NCBI GenBank assembly: GCA_044351045.1
Contig: JBILGM010000007.1
Span: 1 to 64,000, forward strand
Direction: 5' to 3'
Length of the DNA: 64,000 nucleotides
Source: UBA6136 sp044351045
Lineage (GTDB): Bacteria; Pseudomonadota; Gammaproteobacteria; Methylococcales; Methylococcaceae
Under the pieces are notes generated by a model that was not told the origin of the DNA, made no database searches, and saw nothing but the letters and a program-made list of their open reading frames with translations. Shown here piece by piece: positions 34,197 through 42,541 of this stretch. Made by a program: the position numbers and the translations under genes. How positions within the stretch are numbered: the stretch's first letter is position 1; the number at the start of each line of letters is the position of its first letter.

Positions 34197-34874
34197 TTAG
34201 TTATCCGGCTCGGCTTCGGGAACCGCAACAGTTTCCTGATCCTTCAATACCTCGTTGATTGATTCCTTGAGGTCCTCCGGGACACTTCGTGAGGCTGCCT
34301 TGAGTTTCAGCCCATCCTGAATGCGCTGGTGGTTGGGGGCGTCTTCCTCCAGACCCAACATGAAATCCTCGAGCGTTGACAGCGCGCTGAAACGCACGTC
34401 CTCGTTTTGATCTTCCAGCGCCGACATGAGCGCTGCAATGGTGGCATCGGACGGCTCATCCAGGGAGCCCAGGCTCAGCGCCGCGGCATTGCGCACTTCG
34501 GCATTGGCATCCGTGGTCAGCAGTTGCCCCAGGGTGGCTTCGGTTTCAGGGCTCGGATAGGCGCCCAATTGCTCGACCGCCTCGATCCTTTCTTCATCGT
34601 TCGAGCTACCGAGTTGGGTCATGGCTTCGGTGACTTGCTCTTTCTCAATTTGGTCGTCGTCCGCCATTTCATCTGGAGGCAGCGAGTTCTCTTCCATGGG
34701 GATTGGTGGCACTGCTGTTGAGGGGGCCGCTTTTGATGTGGGTGATGATGCCGGCTCGGTCACTGAGTCTGGCGCTAAATCCTCAGTGTGATCAGATTCC
34801 AGGTTATAGAAAACTGTAGCCACAATGACGCTGGAAATCAGCAGGGTGATAAGGAGTATCCGGGAAATGGGCAT
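34197..34874 (-). CDS. Membrane-anchored HEAT-repeat protein
   Basis: A 225-residue protein with an N-terminal membrane helix (about 5-21), a low-complexity acidic/proline linker (about 25-75) and a helical domain at about 78-200 that reads as HEAT repeats (EERIEAVEQLGAYPSPE, AEVRNAAALSLGSLDEPSD, EDVRFSALSTLEDF). The acidic C-terminus ends AEPDN. HEAT repeats usually bind proteins, and the periplasmic domain may scaffold a partner. The gene converges with the ABC operon, with only eight bases between stops. I recognise no close functional relative. Confidence 0.7.
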   Translation of the reverse strand: MPISRILLITLLISSVIVATVFYNLESDHTEDLAPDSVTEPASSPTSKAAPSTAVPPIPMEENSLPPDEMADDDQIEKEQVTEAMTQLGSSNDEERIEAVEQLGAYPSPETEATLGQLLTTDANAEVRNAAALSLGSLDEPSDATIAALMSALEDQNEDVRFSALSTLEDFMLGLEEDAPNHQRIQDGLKLKAASRSVPEDLKESINEVLKDQETVAVPEAEPDN

Positions 34875-35022
34875 AGTTTTTTACGTGCTGGGCTTGTGGT
34901 CTGCCAGATTCAAATTTGAGCCCTTGGCTCTTCTCTGGGCTCATTAAACGTGCATTCTATCAGACGGTTAATAAAGCGAAAATCCGGGGGAGCAGCTTCC
35001 ATCATGCTGATTTAGGACCGGC

Positions 35023-35997
35023 TCAGTGGCTTGCTTTTGACCAGAAAACACCGTTCGGCAAAGTTTGGATATCGCCACCCGCGGGATGCTCTCCCAAGGG
35101 TTCTATCCGCCCGAAAATCTGTTGGGCGGACTGAATCTCTTTTTCGCCAAAGGCGATGATGCGGCCGTCGCAATAATGTTTGCGGAGGGCTGATTGAACC
35201 TGGGTGTCCTTTTCCTCGGTCAGAGAGCTGATATCCTTCCAGACGCTATCGGATTCGCAGATTTGCTTTCGGGCTTCGGCTGTGGCTTTCATGAAACCGT
35301 CCACGGCATTGGGATGGGCTTTAGCCCAGCTTTCCCGGAAGACATAACCCAGCGCCGGGACATCGGTCTTGATGCCCAGCGCGACCTGGATGCCTCGGCC
35401 GTCGAGAATCTGCCGGTATCCCTGTGCTTCCAGCATGGCGGCATAATTCCAGTAGGTCAGCAGCGCGTCGAGCTGGCCCTGCACCAGCGACTGGTTGAGC
35501 AGCGGCGGTGCGCCGAAGGTGACGGTGGACTTCTGCTCAAGATCCAGCGCCGCCGTTTTCTGGGCAACGGCTTTCAAAAGCAACCAGTTCTTGTCCATGC
35601 CGCCGCCCGCCACGCCCAAGCGTTTGTCGGCCAGATCCGCAATGTCATGAATGGGTGATTCCTTCGCGACCATCAGCGCCCCATGACTGGAGGAAAAGGG
35701 AACAAAGGTATAGTCCTGCCCCTGTGATCGCTGTCGGGCAACCCAGATCCAGTCAGAAACCATGATGTCGATGCTATTGCCTTGCAGACCGATCCGTCCC
35801 GCCTCCGGGCTGGCCAGTTCGGTCGTTTCGATCCCGATCTGATGGGCTGTATCCAGTTTCTGGCTTTTTATGACGGCCAGTTCCCAGTTGAGGGTGCCGA
35901 AGGCTAACGCGCCGACTCTGATGATGTTTGGGGCTGTTTCCGCGGTCGCGGCTGTTGATAGGGCCAACAGGCAAAGGGGAATGAGTGACTTGAACAT
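35023..35997 (-). CDS. Orphan periplasmic substrate-binding protein, NMT1/SsuA-like
   Basis: A 324-residue secreted protein with a signal peptide (1-19, ending ATA|E) and a two-lobed binding fold of the nitrate/sulfonate/thiamine-precursor type (IIRVGALAFGTLNWELAVI, IDIMVSDWIWVARQRSQG, ALMVAKESPIHDIADLADKRLGVAGGG, GQLDALLTYWNYAAMLEAQGY). No permease or ATPase gene of the matching type is nearby. It may use a transporter elsewhere or act with another periplasmic enzyme. The ligand is not predictable from sequence. The 148 bases between it and the HEAT-repeat gene hold nothing I recognise. Confidence 0.8.
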   Translation of the reverse strand: MFKSLIPLCLLALSTAATAETAPNIIRVGALAFGTLNWELAVIKSQKLDTAHQIGIETTELASPEAGRIGLQGNSIDIMVSDWIWVARQRSQGQDYTFVPFSSSHGALMVAKESPIHDIADLADKRLGVAGGGMDKNWLLLKAVAQKTAALDLEQKSTVTFGAPPLLNQSLVQGQLDALLTYWNYAAMLEAQGYRQILDGRGIQVALGIKTDVPALGYVFRESWAKAHPNAVDGFMKATAEARKQICESDSVWKDISSLTEEKDTQVQSALRKHYCDGRIIAFGEKEIQSAQQIFGRIEPLGEHPAGGDIQTLPNGVFWSKASH

Positions 35998-36040
35998 GGT
36001 TATGGCCTTTCTGGGGGTGAACGGCAGCGGTCAGGTCGGG

Positions 36041-37393
36041 CTAATTGCCAGCGATGGTCAGCTGTTCCAGCATTATCGAGCCGGTTCGGGTGTTGCCGCG
36101 CAGATCCACGTCATTGCCGACGGCGACCAAAGTTTTGAGCATGTCTCGGAGGTTGCCGGCAATGGTGAACTCCTCGACCGGATACAGGATCGTCCCGTTT
36201 TCCACCCAGAAACCGGCTGCTCCGCGCGAATAATCACCGGTCACCAGATTGACGCCCTGACCCATCAGTTCGGTGACGAGCAAGCCGGTGCCCATTTTTT
36301 GCAGGAGTCCAGCCTGGTCGAGCGTGCCGGGATCGATAATGAGGTTATGCACACCGCCGGCATTGCCAGTGGAGGTCATGCCCAATTTACGTGCCGAGTA
36401 AGTGCTCAACACGTAGGACTCCAGAATGCCGTGGCGGACGAGGTGATGCGGGACGGTCCGGACCCCTTCGGCATCGTAGGGCACGCTGCCCAGTGCTTTT
36501 TTCAGGTGCGGCTGTTCATGTATCTGCACGAAATCGGGGAACACCGGTTTGCCGAGCTGATCCAGCAGGAAGGATGATTTGCGGTACAGGTTGCCCCCGC
36601 GAATGGCACCGATGAAATGACCGAGCAGGCTGGTTGCGACATCGGCGGCAAAGATCACCGGGCATTGGCGGGTGCTCAAGCTTCTAGCCCCGAGCCGACG
36701 GATCGTCCGCTCTGCCGCGATGCTGCCGACCTCTTCGGGCGATTGCAGATTGCGAGCATCACGCGCCACGGTCCACCAGTCGTCCCGCTGCATTTGCTGG
36801 CCCCGCTCGCCGATAACGGAGACACTGAGGCTGTGGCGGCTGGAGGCATAACCGTGGAGAAAGCCCAGGCTGTTGCCCATCACCCTAAGTCCCTCGAAGG
36901 TATTGAGGCTGGCGCCCTCGGAGTTGCTAATGTCGGCATGATGGTTCCGTGCGGCGTTCTCGCACGCAACCGCCAGGTCAATGGCCGCTTCCGGTTCGAT
37001 GGCCCAAGGGTAATAAAGGTCGAGTTCTGGAAATTCGGTGGCCAGCAAATCGGCATCGGGGAGTCCTGCACAGGGGTCCTCAGCCGCATGTCGGGCAATC
37101 CGAACGGCTGCGGCTACGGTTTCGCGCATGGCGACTGGGCTCAGGTCGCTGGTGCTGGCTGAGCCCTTGCGCTGCCCGATGTAAACCGTCAGGCCCAGGC
37201 CTCGACTCCGGTGATGCTCGATCGTTTCCACCTCGCCCAGGCGAGCAGTGGCCGACAGACCGGCTTCCATGCTGACGCCGACTTCCGCGCCAGTGGCACC
37301 TTGGTTTCGGGTTTCTTGAATGCAGTCGGCAACCAGTGATTTCAGCTGATCGAGATGCGCTTGCTCTGGGGCGGGGATCGGGTTTGAAGACAC
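36041..37393 (-). CDS. pmbA: Metalloprotease subunit PmbA (TldE)
   Basis: A 450-residue U62-family protein. PmbA/TldE forms a heterodimer with TldD that degrades flexible peptides and matures some modified peptides. Segments typical of PmbA are VEHHRSRGLGLTVYIGQRKGSAS-like sequence near 60-82, TRQCPVIFAADVATSLLGHF, DYSRGAAGFWVENGTILYPVEEFTIAGNL and GNTRTGSIMLEQLTI at the end. It lacks the zinc-binding HExxxH of TldD, as expected for this subunit. It lies 38 bases after tldD, so both partners are made from one unit, unlike in E. coli where they are far apart. Confidence 0.94.
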   Translation of the reverse strand: MSSNPIPAPEQAHLDQLKSLVADCIQETRNQGATGAEVGVSMEAGLSATARLGEVETIEHHRSRGLGLTVYIGQRKGSASTSDLSPVAMRETVAAAVRIARHAAEDPCAGLPDADLLATEFPELDLYYPWAIEPEAAIDLAVACENAARNHHADISNSEGASLNTFEGLRVMGNSLGFLHGYASSRHSLSVSVIGERGQQMQRDDWWTVARDARNLQSPEEVGSIAAERTIRRLGARSLSTRQCPVIFAADVATSLLGHFIGAIRGGNLYRKSSFLLDQLGKPVFPDFVQIHEQPHLKKALGSVPYDAEGVRTVPHHLVRHGILESYVLSTYSARKLGMTSTGNAGGVHNLIIDPGTLDQAGLLQKMGTGLLVTELMGQGVNLVTGDYSRGAAGFWVENGTILYPVEEFTIAGNLRDMLKTLVAVGNDVDLRGNTRTGSIMLEQLTIAGN

Positions 37394-37431
37394 AGAAAAT
37401 CCTATGATGCGGTCGTTTGATGCAGGGCGGA

Positions 37432-38883
37432 CTAGCCTTGGACTCGCGTGCCACCTACGGTAAGTCCGTCGACCTTGAGGGTGGGCTGACCGACACCGAC
37501 CGGCACACTCTGGCCATCCTTGCCGCAGGTGCCCACGCCGCTGTCGAGCTGGAGATCGTTGCCGACCATGCTGACACGTGTCAGGACATCGGGTCCATTG
37601 CCGATCAGTGTCGCCCCCTTGATGGGGCGTGTCAGTTTGCCTTGTTCAATCAGATAGGCCTCGCTGGCCGAGAAGACAAACTTGCCCGACGTGATGTCTA
37701 CCTGTCCTCCACCAAAGTTCTTGGCATACAGGCCTTTCTTGACGGAGCGGATGATTTCTTCCGGGTCATGCGGGCCGGCCAGCATGTAGGTGTTGGTCAT
37801 GCGTGGCATGGGCAGGTGCTGATAGGACTCGCGGCGACCATTGCCGGTGGGCGCGACCCCCATCAGGCGAGCATTGAGCTTGTCCTGCATGTAGCCTTTG
37901 AGAATGCCGTTTTCTATCAGTGTGGTGCAGGCTGTCGGCGTGCCCTCATCATCAATGGTGAGCGAGCCGCGTCGACCCGGCAGGGTGCCATCATCCACCA
38001 CGGTGCAGAGCGGCGACGCGACTTTTTCCCCAACCCGGCCGGAAAAAGCGGAAGTGCCCTTGCGGTTGAAGTCGCCCTCCAGCCCATGACCAATGGCCTC
38101 ATGCAGCAGGATGCCCGGCCAGCCCGACCCCAGCACGACGGTCATGCTGCCGGCGGGGGCCTCCTCGGCGTCCAGGTTGACTAGGGCTTGTCGGACGGCT
38201 TCGCGGCCGTACTCAGATGCCCGGTCACCTTCTAGGAAATACTGGTAATCCGTGCGGCCACCGCCGCCGTAGCTGCCTTGCTCGCGGCGTCCGCCGTCCT
38301 CCACAATCACGCTGACATTGAGTCGGACCAGGGGACGTACGTCGCCATGTGTGGCACCATCCTGGCCCATGACCATGATCACTTCATGGCTGCCGGACAG
38401 GCTGACAAACACCTGTTCCACCCGAGGATCGATTGCGCGACATTCCTGGTCCAGTCGCTTCAGCAAGGCAATCTTGTCTTCCTCCGGCAACGATCGCAGC
38501 GGATCAATCGGTAAATACAAGGAGGGTGGGCGAGGCGACCGGGCCAGTTCCCGGGTGCCTTCATCCCCCCTGCGGGCAATGGAACGGGCACTTTTTGCTG
38601 CTTCCAGCAATGCGGAGGTCGTGATGTCATCGCTGTAGGCAAAACCAGTTTTTTCTCCCGACACCGCACGGATGCCGGCACCCCGGTCGATGCTGTGGGT
38701 GCCTTCCTTGACGATGCCGTCTTCCAGTCCCCACGACTCATAGCGGGTCGCCTGGAGATAGATATCGGCCGTATCGATCCCGCCACCCAGCAGGTTTTGC
38801 ATGACCCTGTCGAGGTCACCCGTGGCGAGACCGGCGGGTTCCAGCAGGGTTTGTTGGGCAATGGCAATGGGTTCTGATGTCAT
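37432..38883 (-). CDS. tldD: Metalloprotease TldD
   Basis: A 483-residue catalytic subunit of the TldD/PmbA protease. The zinc site HEAIGHGLEGD is near residue 260 and its third ligand lies in the C-terminal domain (TSGKFVFSASEAYLIEQGKL). The N-terminus shows ESWGLEDGIVKEGTHSIDRG. It lies 47 bases after the nitrilase-family gene and is followed by pmbA. No candidate precursor peptide for a modified natural product was seen close by, so a general proteolytic role is most likely. Confidence 0.95.
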   Translation of the reverse strand: MTSEPIAIAQQTLLEPAGLATGDLDRVMQNLLGGGIDTADIYLQATRYESWGLEDGIVKEGTHSIDRGAGIRAVSGEKTGFAYSDDITTSALLEAAKSARSIARRGDEGTRELARSPRPPSLYLPIDPLRSLPEEDKIALLKRLDQECRAIDPRVEQVFVSLSGSHEVIMVMGQDGATHGDVRPLVRLNVSVIVEDGGRREQGSYGGGGRTDYQYFLEGDRASEYGREAVRQALVNLDAEEAPAGSMTVVLGSGWPGILLHEAIGHGLEGDFNRKGTSAFSGRVGEKVASPLCTVVDDGTLPGRRGSLTIDDEGTPTACTTLIENGILKGYMQDKLNARLMGVAPTGNGRRESYQHLPMPRMTNTYMLAGPHDPEEIIRSVKKGLYAKNFGGGQVDITSGKFVFSASEAYLIEQGKLTRPIKGATLIGNGPDVLTRVSMVGNDLQLDSGVGTCGKDGQSVPVGVGQPTLKVDGLTVGGTRVQG

Positions 38884-38930
38884 GGTGCCGGTCTTGATGA
38901 GTCGGAAATTAGGTTTGCGTGGCGTTTGTT

Positions 38931-39752
38931 TCAGCGGCAGGTCAGCTTAGTGTGCTCTAGGGCTGGAAAGGCGGCCCGTACTTTTGCCAGGCGATCCCGG
39001 TCGAAGTCCGCCGTTACGACGCCGGAACCCTGCGACAGGCTGGCCAGTACCGCGCCCCAGGGATCCACAATCATGCTGTGGCCATAGGTTTCGCGTCCAT
39101 TGATATGGAAGCCTCCCTGGTTGGCAGCAATGGTGTAACACAGGTTTTCGACCGACCGAGCACGCACCAGAATCTCCCAGTGTGCCGCTCCGGTACGGGC
39201 GGTGAAAGCGGAAGGAACGGCCAGAATATCCATGCCCACCGAAGACATCTGGCGGTAAAGTTCGGGGAAGCGGATGTCATAGCATACGGACAGACCCAGG
39301 CGACCGAAGGGGGTATCCACCACCAGCGCATCCTCCCCGGCTTCTATGGTCGAGGATTCCTGATAGCTTTCCTCGGTGCCCGGCACGCTGACATCAAACA
39401 GGTGAATCTTGTCGTAGCGCCCGACCCGGTTGCCCTTGTCATCGAATACCAGGCAAGCGGCACGAGCCTTGCCTGAAACGCCCCGAATCGGCATGGTGCC
39501 GCCGACCAGCCAGACCTTGTGGCGCTCCGCGGTTTTCGACAGAAACGCCTGAATGGGGCCGACGCCATCCGATTCGGCGATGTCAAGCTTGTCGGTCTCA
39601 TTCACGCCCATCAAGGCGAAGTTCTCGGGGAGAACGACCAGTTTTGCGCCCTGCTTGGCGGCCGTCTCGATCAAACGACCGGCCTCCAGCAAATTTCCGC
39701 TTACATTTGGGCTAGAGGCCATCTGGATGGCGGCCAGTGTAGCTTTTCTCAT
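38931..39752 (-). CDS. Carbon-nitrogen hydrolase (Nit1-like, probable deaminated glutathione amidase)
   Basis: A 273-residue nitrilase-superfamily enzyme with the full catalytic triad: E43 in LPENFALMG, K115 in GRYDKIHLFDV and C157 in LSVCYDIRFPEL. The phrases and length match the Nit1/NitFhit branch, which hydrolyses deaminated glutathione, a damage product, though other amides are possible. ATG 39752 is chosen for its RKATLAAIQMAS start and an AGGA-type ribosome site. An upstream in-frame ATG would add about 15 residues. It stands before tldD, a common arrangement, and 191 bases after rng. Confidence 0.9.
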   Translation of the reverse strand: MRKATLAAIQMASSPNVSGNLLEAGRLIETAAKQGAKLVVLPENFALMGVNETDKLDIAESDGVGPIQAFLSKTAERHKVWLVGGTMPIRGVSGKARAACLVFDDKGNRVGRYDKIHLFDVSVPGTEESYQESSTIEAGEDALVVDTPFGRLGLSVCYDIRFPELYRQMSSVGMDILAVPSAFTARTGAAHWEILVRARSVENLCYTIAANQGGFHINGRETYGHSMIVDPWGAVLASLSQGSGVVTADFDRDRLAKVRAAFPALEHTKLTCR

Positions 39753-39943
39753 GACATCTATCCTGTCGCGGCGTAATGCCTTCGGGTGGCTCATCTGACT
39801 TTTACGCGAGTTGATTCGGCAAGCCAACCCGGGCTGTTTTGGCCAGAAAGGATCCGAAAAAGTCGCTTGAGCAGGGGTCCAGCTCGGAGTGGGACAATTT
39901 CGCGAAGTTTATCATAGCTGGCATCGGCAGCCGGGTTGGCATT

Positions 39944-41398
39944 TCATACCAGAACCACGTCGTACTGTTCCTGGGAGTACTGGGCCTCGACCCGGAACTT
40001 GATGTGGACGCCAGTGAAGCTTTCCAGTTCTGATAGCGTGTCGGCTTCCTCATCCAGAAGGCGCTCCACGACTTCATTCGAGGCCAGGACCAGGAGTTCA
40101 TGTACCTCGTACTGGCGTATTTCGCGCAGGATTTCGCGAAATATGTCGAGGCAGACGGTCTCCGGGGTTTTCAGTACGCCACGACCACTACAGGCAGGGC
40201 ATGGCTCGCAAAGAATGTGTTCGAGGCTTTCGCGGGTGCGCTTGCGGGTCATTTCGACCAGGCCGAGGTTCGAAACCTGGCTGATGGCATTTTTGGCGTG
40301 ATCCTTCTCCAGGGATTTTTGCAGGGCGAGCAGTACCTGTTGGCGATGTTCCCGATCGCACATGTCGATGAAGTCGATGATGATGATGCCGCCGAGATTG
40401 CGGAGCCGCAGCTGACGGGCGATGGCCTGCGCGGCTTCGAGGTTGGTCTTGAAGATGGTTTCTTCGAGGTTACGGCCGCCAACAAAGGCGCCGGTATTGA
40501 CATCGATGGTGGTCATTGCCTCCGTCTGGTCGAAAATCAGGTAACCGCCCGATTTCAGTGTCACACGCCGCTCCAGGGCGCGGTGAATCTCGTCTTCAAC
40601 CGCATAGAGATCGAATAGGGGGCGCTCACCGGCATAGTGCTCCAGACGCGGTGATAGTTCGGGGACGAACTCCCGGGCGAACTTGGCGAGCCGCGTAAAG
40701 GTTTCGCGCGAGTCAACCCGGATTTTCTCGACTTTTTCGCAGTGCATGTCGCGGAGTACCCGCATGCCCAGCGGCAAATCTTCATGCAGCAGCATGCGTG
40801 GCTTGCTGGTGCGCTGACGTTGGGCGATGGAATTCCACAGCTTGACCAGAAATACCATATCGGCGTGCAGAGCCGATTCATCGATACCCTCCGCCGCCGT
40901 GCGGGCAATAAAGCCCCCGCTACCGTGCTCTTTCTGAAAGCCGTCAACGCAGGCGCGTAGCCGAGCCCGTTCTGCTTCGGACTCAATGCGTTGCGATACC
41001 CCGCTGGTGCGAGTGTAGGGCATATAAACCAGATACACAGAGGGAATCGCCAATTCGGTCGTCAGTCGGGCGCCCTTGTTGCCAATAGGGTCCTTGACCA
41101 CCTGCACCAACAGTTCCTGACCATCCCGCAAAATCAACTCGATCTGATCTGTGTCGGTTTTCTCCCGCTCATGAGCGCAAAGATCCGACAGGTGCAAAAA
41201 GGCCGATTTGTCCAGGCCGATGTCAACGAAAGCGGCTTGCATGCCCGGCAGGATGCGGGAAATCTTACCCTTGTAGATATTGCCCACCAGCCCGCGGCGT
41301 CGCATGCGCTCGATCAGTACTTCCTGCAGTACCCCGTTTTCGACGATGGCGACCCGGGTTTCGGGTGGGGTGACATTGATCAGAATTTCATCGCTCAT
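39944..41398 (-). CDS. rng: Ribonuclease G
   Basis: A 484-residue single-strand endoribonuclease for 5' maturation of 16S rRNA and mRNA decay. The S1 RNA-binding domain is at about 35-125 (NIYKGKISRILPGMQAAFVDIG). The DNase-I-like catalytic part has MTTIDVNTGAFVGGRNLEETI and IIIIDFIDM, which supply the metal-binding aspartates. The zinc link CEPCPACSGRG is near residue 400. Length fits RNase G rather than the much longer RNase E. It overlaps the maf stop by four bases. The large gene yhdP usually found downstream is absent. Confidence 0.95.
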   Translation of the reverse strand: MSDEILINVTPPETRVAIVENGVLQEVLIERMRRRGLVGNIYKGKISRILPGMQAAFVDIGLDKSAFLHLSDLCAHEREKTDTDQIELILRDGQELLVQVVKDPIGNKGARLTTELAIPSVYLVYMPYTRTSGVSQRIESEAERARLRACVDGFQKEHGSGGFIARTAAEGIDESALHADMVFLVKLWNSIAQRQRTSKPRMLLHEDLPLGMRVLRDMHCEKVEKIRVDSRETFTRLAKFAREFVPELSPRLEHYAGERPLFDLYAVEDEIHRALERRVTLKSGGYLIFDQTEAMTTIDVNTGAFVGGRNLEETIFKTNLEAAQAIARQLRLRNLGGIIIIDFIDMCDREHRQQVLLALQKSLEKDHAKNAISQVSNLGLVEMTRKRTRESLEHILCEPCPACSGRGVLKTPETVCLDIFREILREIRQYEVHELLVLASNEVVERLLDEEADTLSELESFTGVHIKFRVEAQYSQEQYDVVLV

Positions 41399-42021
41399 CC
41401 TGCGAAATGCTCTCGAGAGGATCGCAAGGGGTCGATATCGATCTGTCTCAGCAGTTCTGCGGTTTCGCGCAATGGCAAGCCCATGACGCCGGAGTAGCTT
41501 CCGGAGAGTCGCTCGATGAAAAGCGCTCCCAAGCCCTGTATGGCGTAGGCGCCGGCCTTGCCCTGGGGTTCGCCGGTAGCCCAGTAAGCCTCGATGTCAC
41601 CGAGTGTGAGTGTGCGGAATCGGACATGACTCATGCTGAGAGCGAACCAGTGCTGACCGCAGGCCCTCAGCGACACGGCACTCATGACCCAGTGTTCGCG
41701 GCCGGAAAGTCGGCTGAGCATATCGGTGGCGTCAGCCTTGTCACGCGGTTTGCCGAAGATTTCGCCATCCAGTACCACCTCGGTATCGGCGGCCAATACC
41801 GGCAATCCGTCTGGAGTCAGCGACCAGGCCGCCAGCGATTTTTCCGCGGCGATCCGCTGCACATAGTCTTCGGCCAATTCGTCAGGCCGCGGCTGTTCGA
41901 CAAGGTCGGCGGGCTTGACTTCATAGCTGACACCCAGCTGATCCAGCAGTTCACGGCGTCGGGGTGAGGCGGAGGCCAGCACCAATTGAGTGGAGGCGGG
42001 TGGGCGAGTCGGGTGGTTCAT
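41395..42021 (-). CDS. maf: Maf-family nucleoside triphosphate pyrophosphatase (YhdE type)
   Basis: A 208-residue Maf protein, hydrolysing dTTP, UTP or modified nucleotides to monophosphates. It has the signature LVLASASPRRRELLDQLG near residue 13-30, RIAAEKSLAAW, and VLAADTEVVLDGEIFGKP with the catalytic aspartate. Position beside rng points to the YhdE (dTTP/UTP) subtype. ATG 42021 is preferred; the frame continues upstream but would overlap rlmH. It is 10 bases downstream of rlmH and overlaps rng by four bases. Confidence 0.93.
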   Translation of the reverse strand: MNHPTRPPASTQLVLASASPRRRELLDQLGVSYEVKPADLVEQPRPDELAEDYVQRIAAEKSLAAWSLTPDGLPVLAADTEVVLDGEIFGKPRDKADATDMLSRLSGREHWVMSAVSLRACGQHWFALSMSHVRFRTLTLGDIEAYWATGEPQGKAGAYAIQGLGALFIERLSGSYSGVMGLPLRETAELLRQIDIDPLRSSREHFAG

Positions 42022-42031
42022 GGGCCCAGGC

Positions 42032-42499
42032 TTATCGGTGATAGGGGTGGTTGTTGAGTAGGCTCCAGGCACGGTAGATCTGTTCGGCGACGATAATGCG
42101 TACGATGGGGTGGGGCAACGTCAGGGGGGAAAGGCTCCAGAGCTGGCTCGCGCGGGCCCGGCAGGTATCTGACAGCCCTTCGGGTCCGCCGACCAGCAGG
42201 GCGATCCGACGCCCGTCCCGCATCCAGTCGTTGACCTGAGTGGAGAGCTGAAGGGTGTCCCAGGGTTTTCCGACGACTTCGAGGGCAATGATGTGATCGT
42301 CCCGGGAGAGGGAGGCCAGTATGCGCTCGCCCTCTTCCTCCCGAATGCGGGCCAGGTCGGCATTCTTGCCGCGTTTGCCGGGAGCGATTTCCCGCAGGAC
42401 CAGTTCACATTCTCGAGGCAAGCGTTTGGCATAGTCCTCGTAGCCTTCGGTGACCCAAGCCGGCATGCGGTTGCCCACGGCGAACAGATGAATCTGCAT
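42032..42499 (-). CDS. rlmH: 23S rRNA (pseudouridine(1915)-N3)-methyltransferase RlmH
   Basis: A 155-residue SPOUT methyltransferase of exact family length that modifies pseudouridine 1915 in helix 69 of 23S rRNA in whole ribosomes. Seen are MQIHLFAVGNRMPAWVTEGY at the start, ALLVGGPEGLSD (SAM-binding knot) and the highly conserved C-terminal VAEQIYRAWSLLNNHPYHR. It stands between nadA (42 bases) and maf (10 bases) on the same strand. The usual rsfS (ybeB) neighbour is missing here. Confidence 0.97.
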   Translation of the reverse strand: MQIHLFAVGNRMPAWVTEGYEDYAKRLPRECELVLREIAPGKRGKNADLARIREEEGERILASLSRDDHIIALEVVGKPWDTLQLSTQVNDWMRDGRRIALLVGGPEGLSDTCRARASQLWSLSPLTLPHPIVRIIVAEQIYRAWSLLNNHPYHR

Positions 42500-42541
42500 G
42501 GCCTTACCGATGATGGGTCGTTGATGCTCGCCGGGTCTTGA

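Noticed and set aside
37432..38883. TldD/PmbA as part of a modified-peptide (RiPP) biosynthetic system
   Set aside because: No precursor peptide or modification enzyme is visible nearby; the housekeeping protease role is sufficient.
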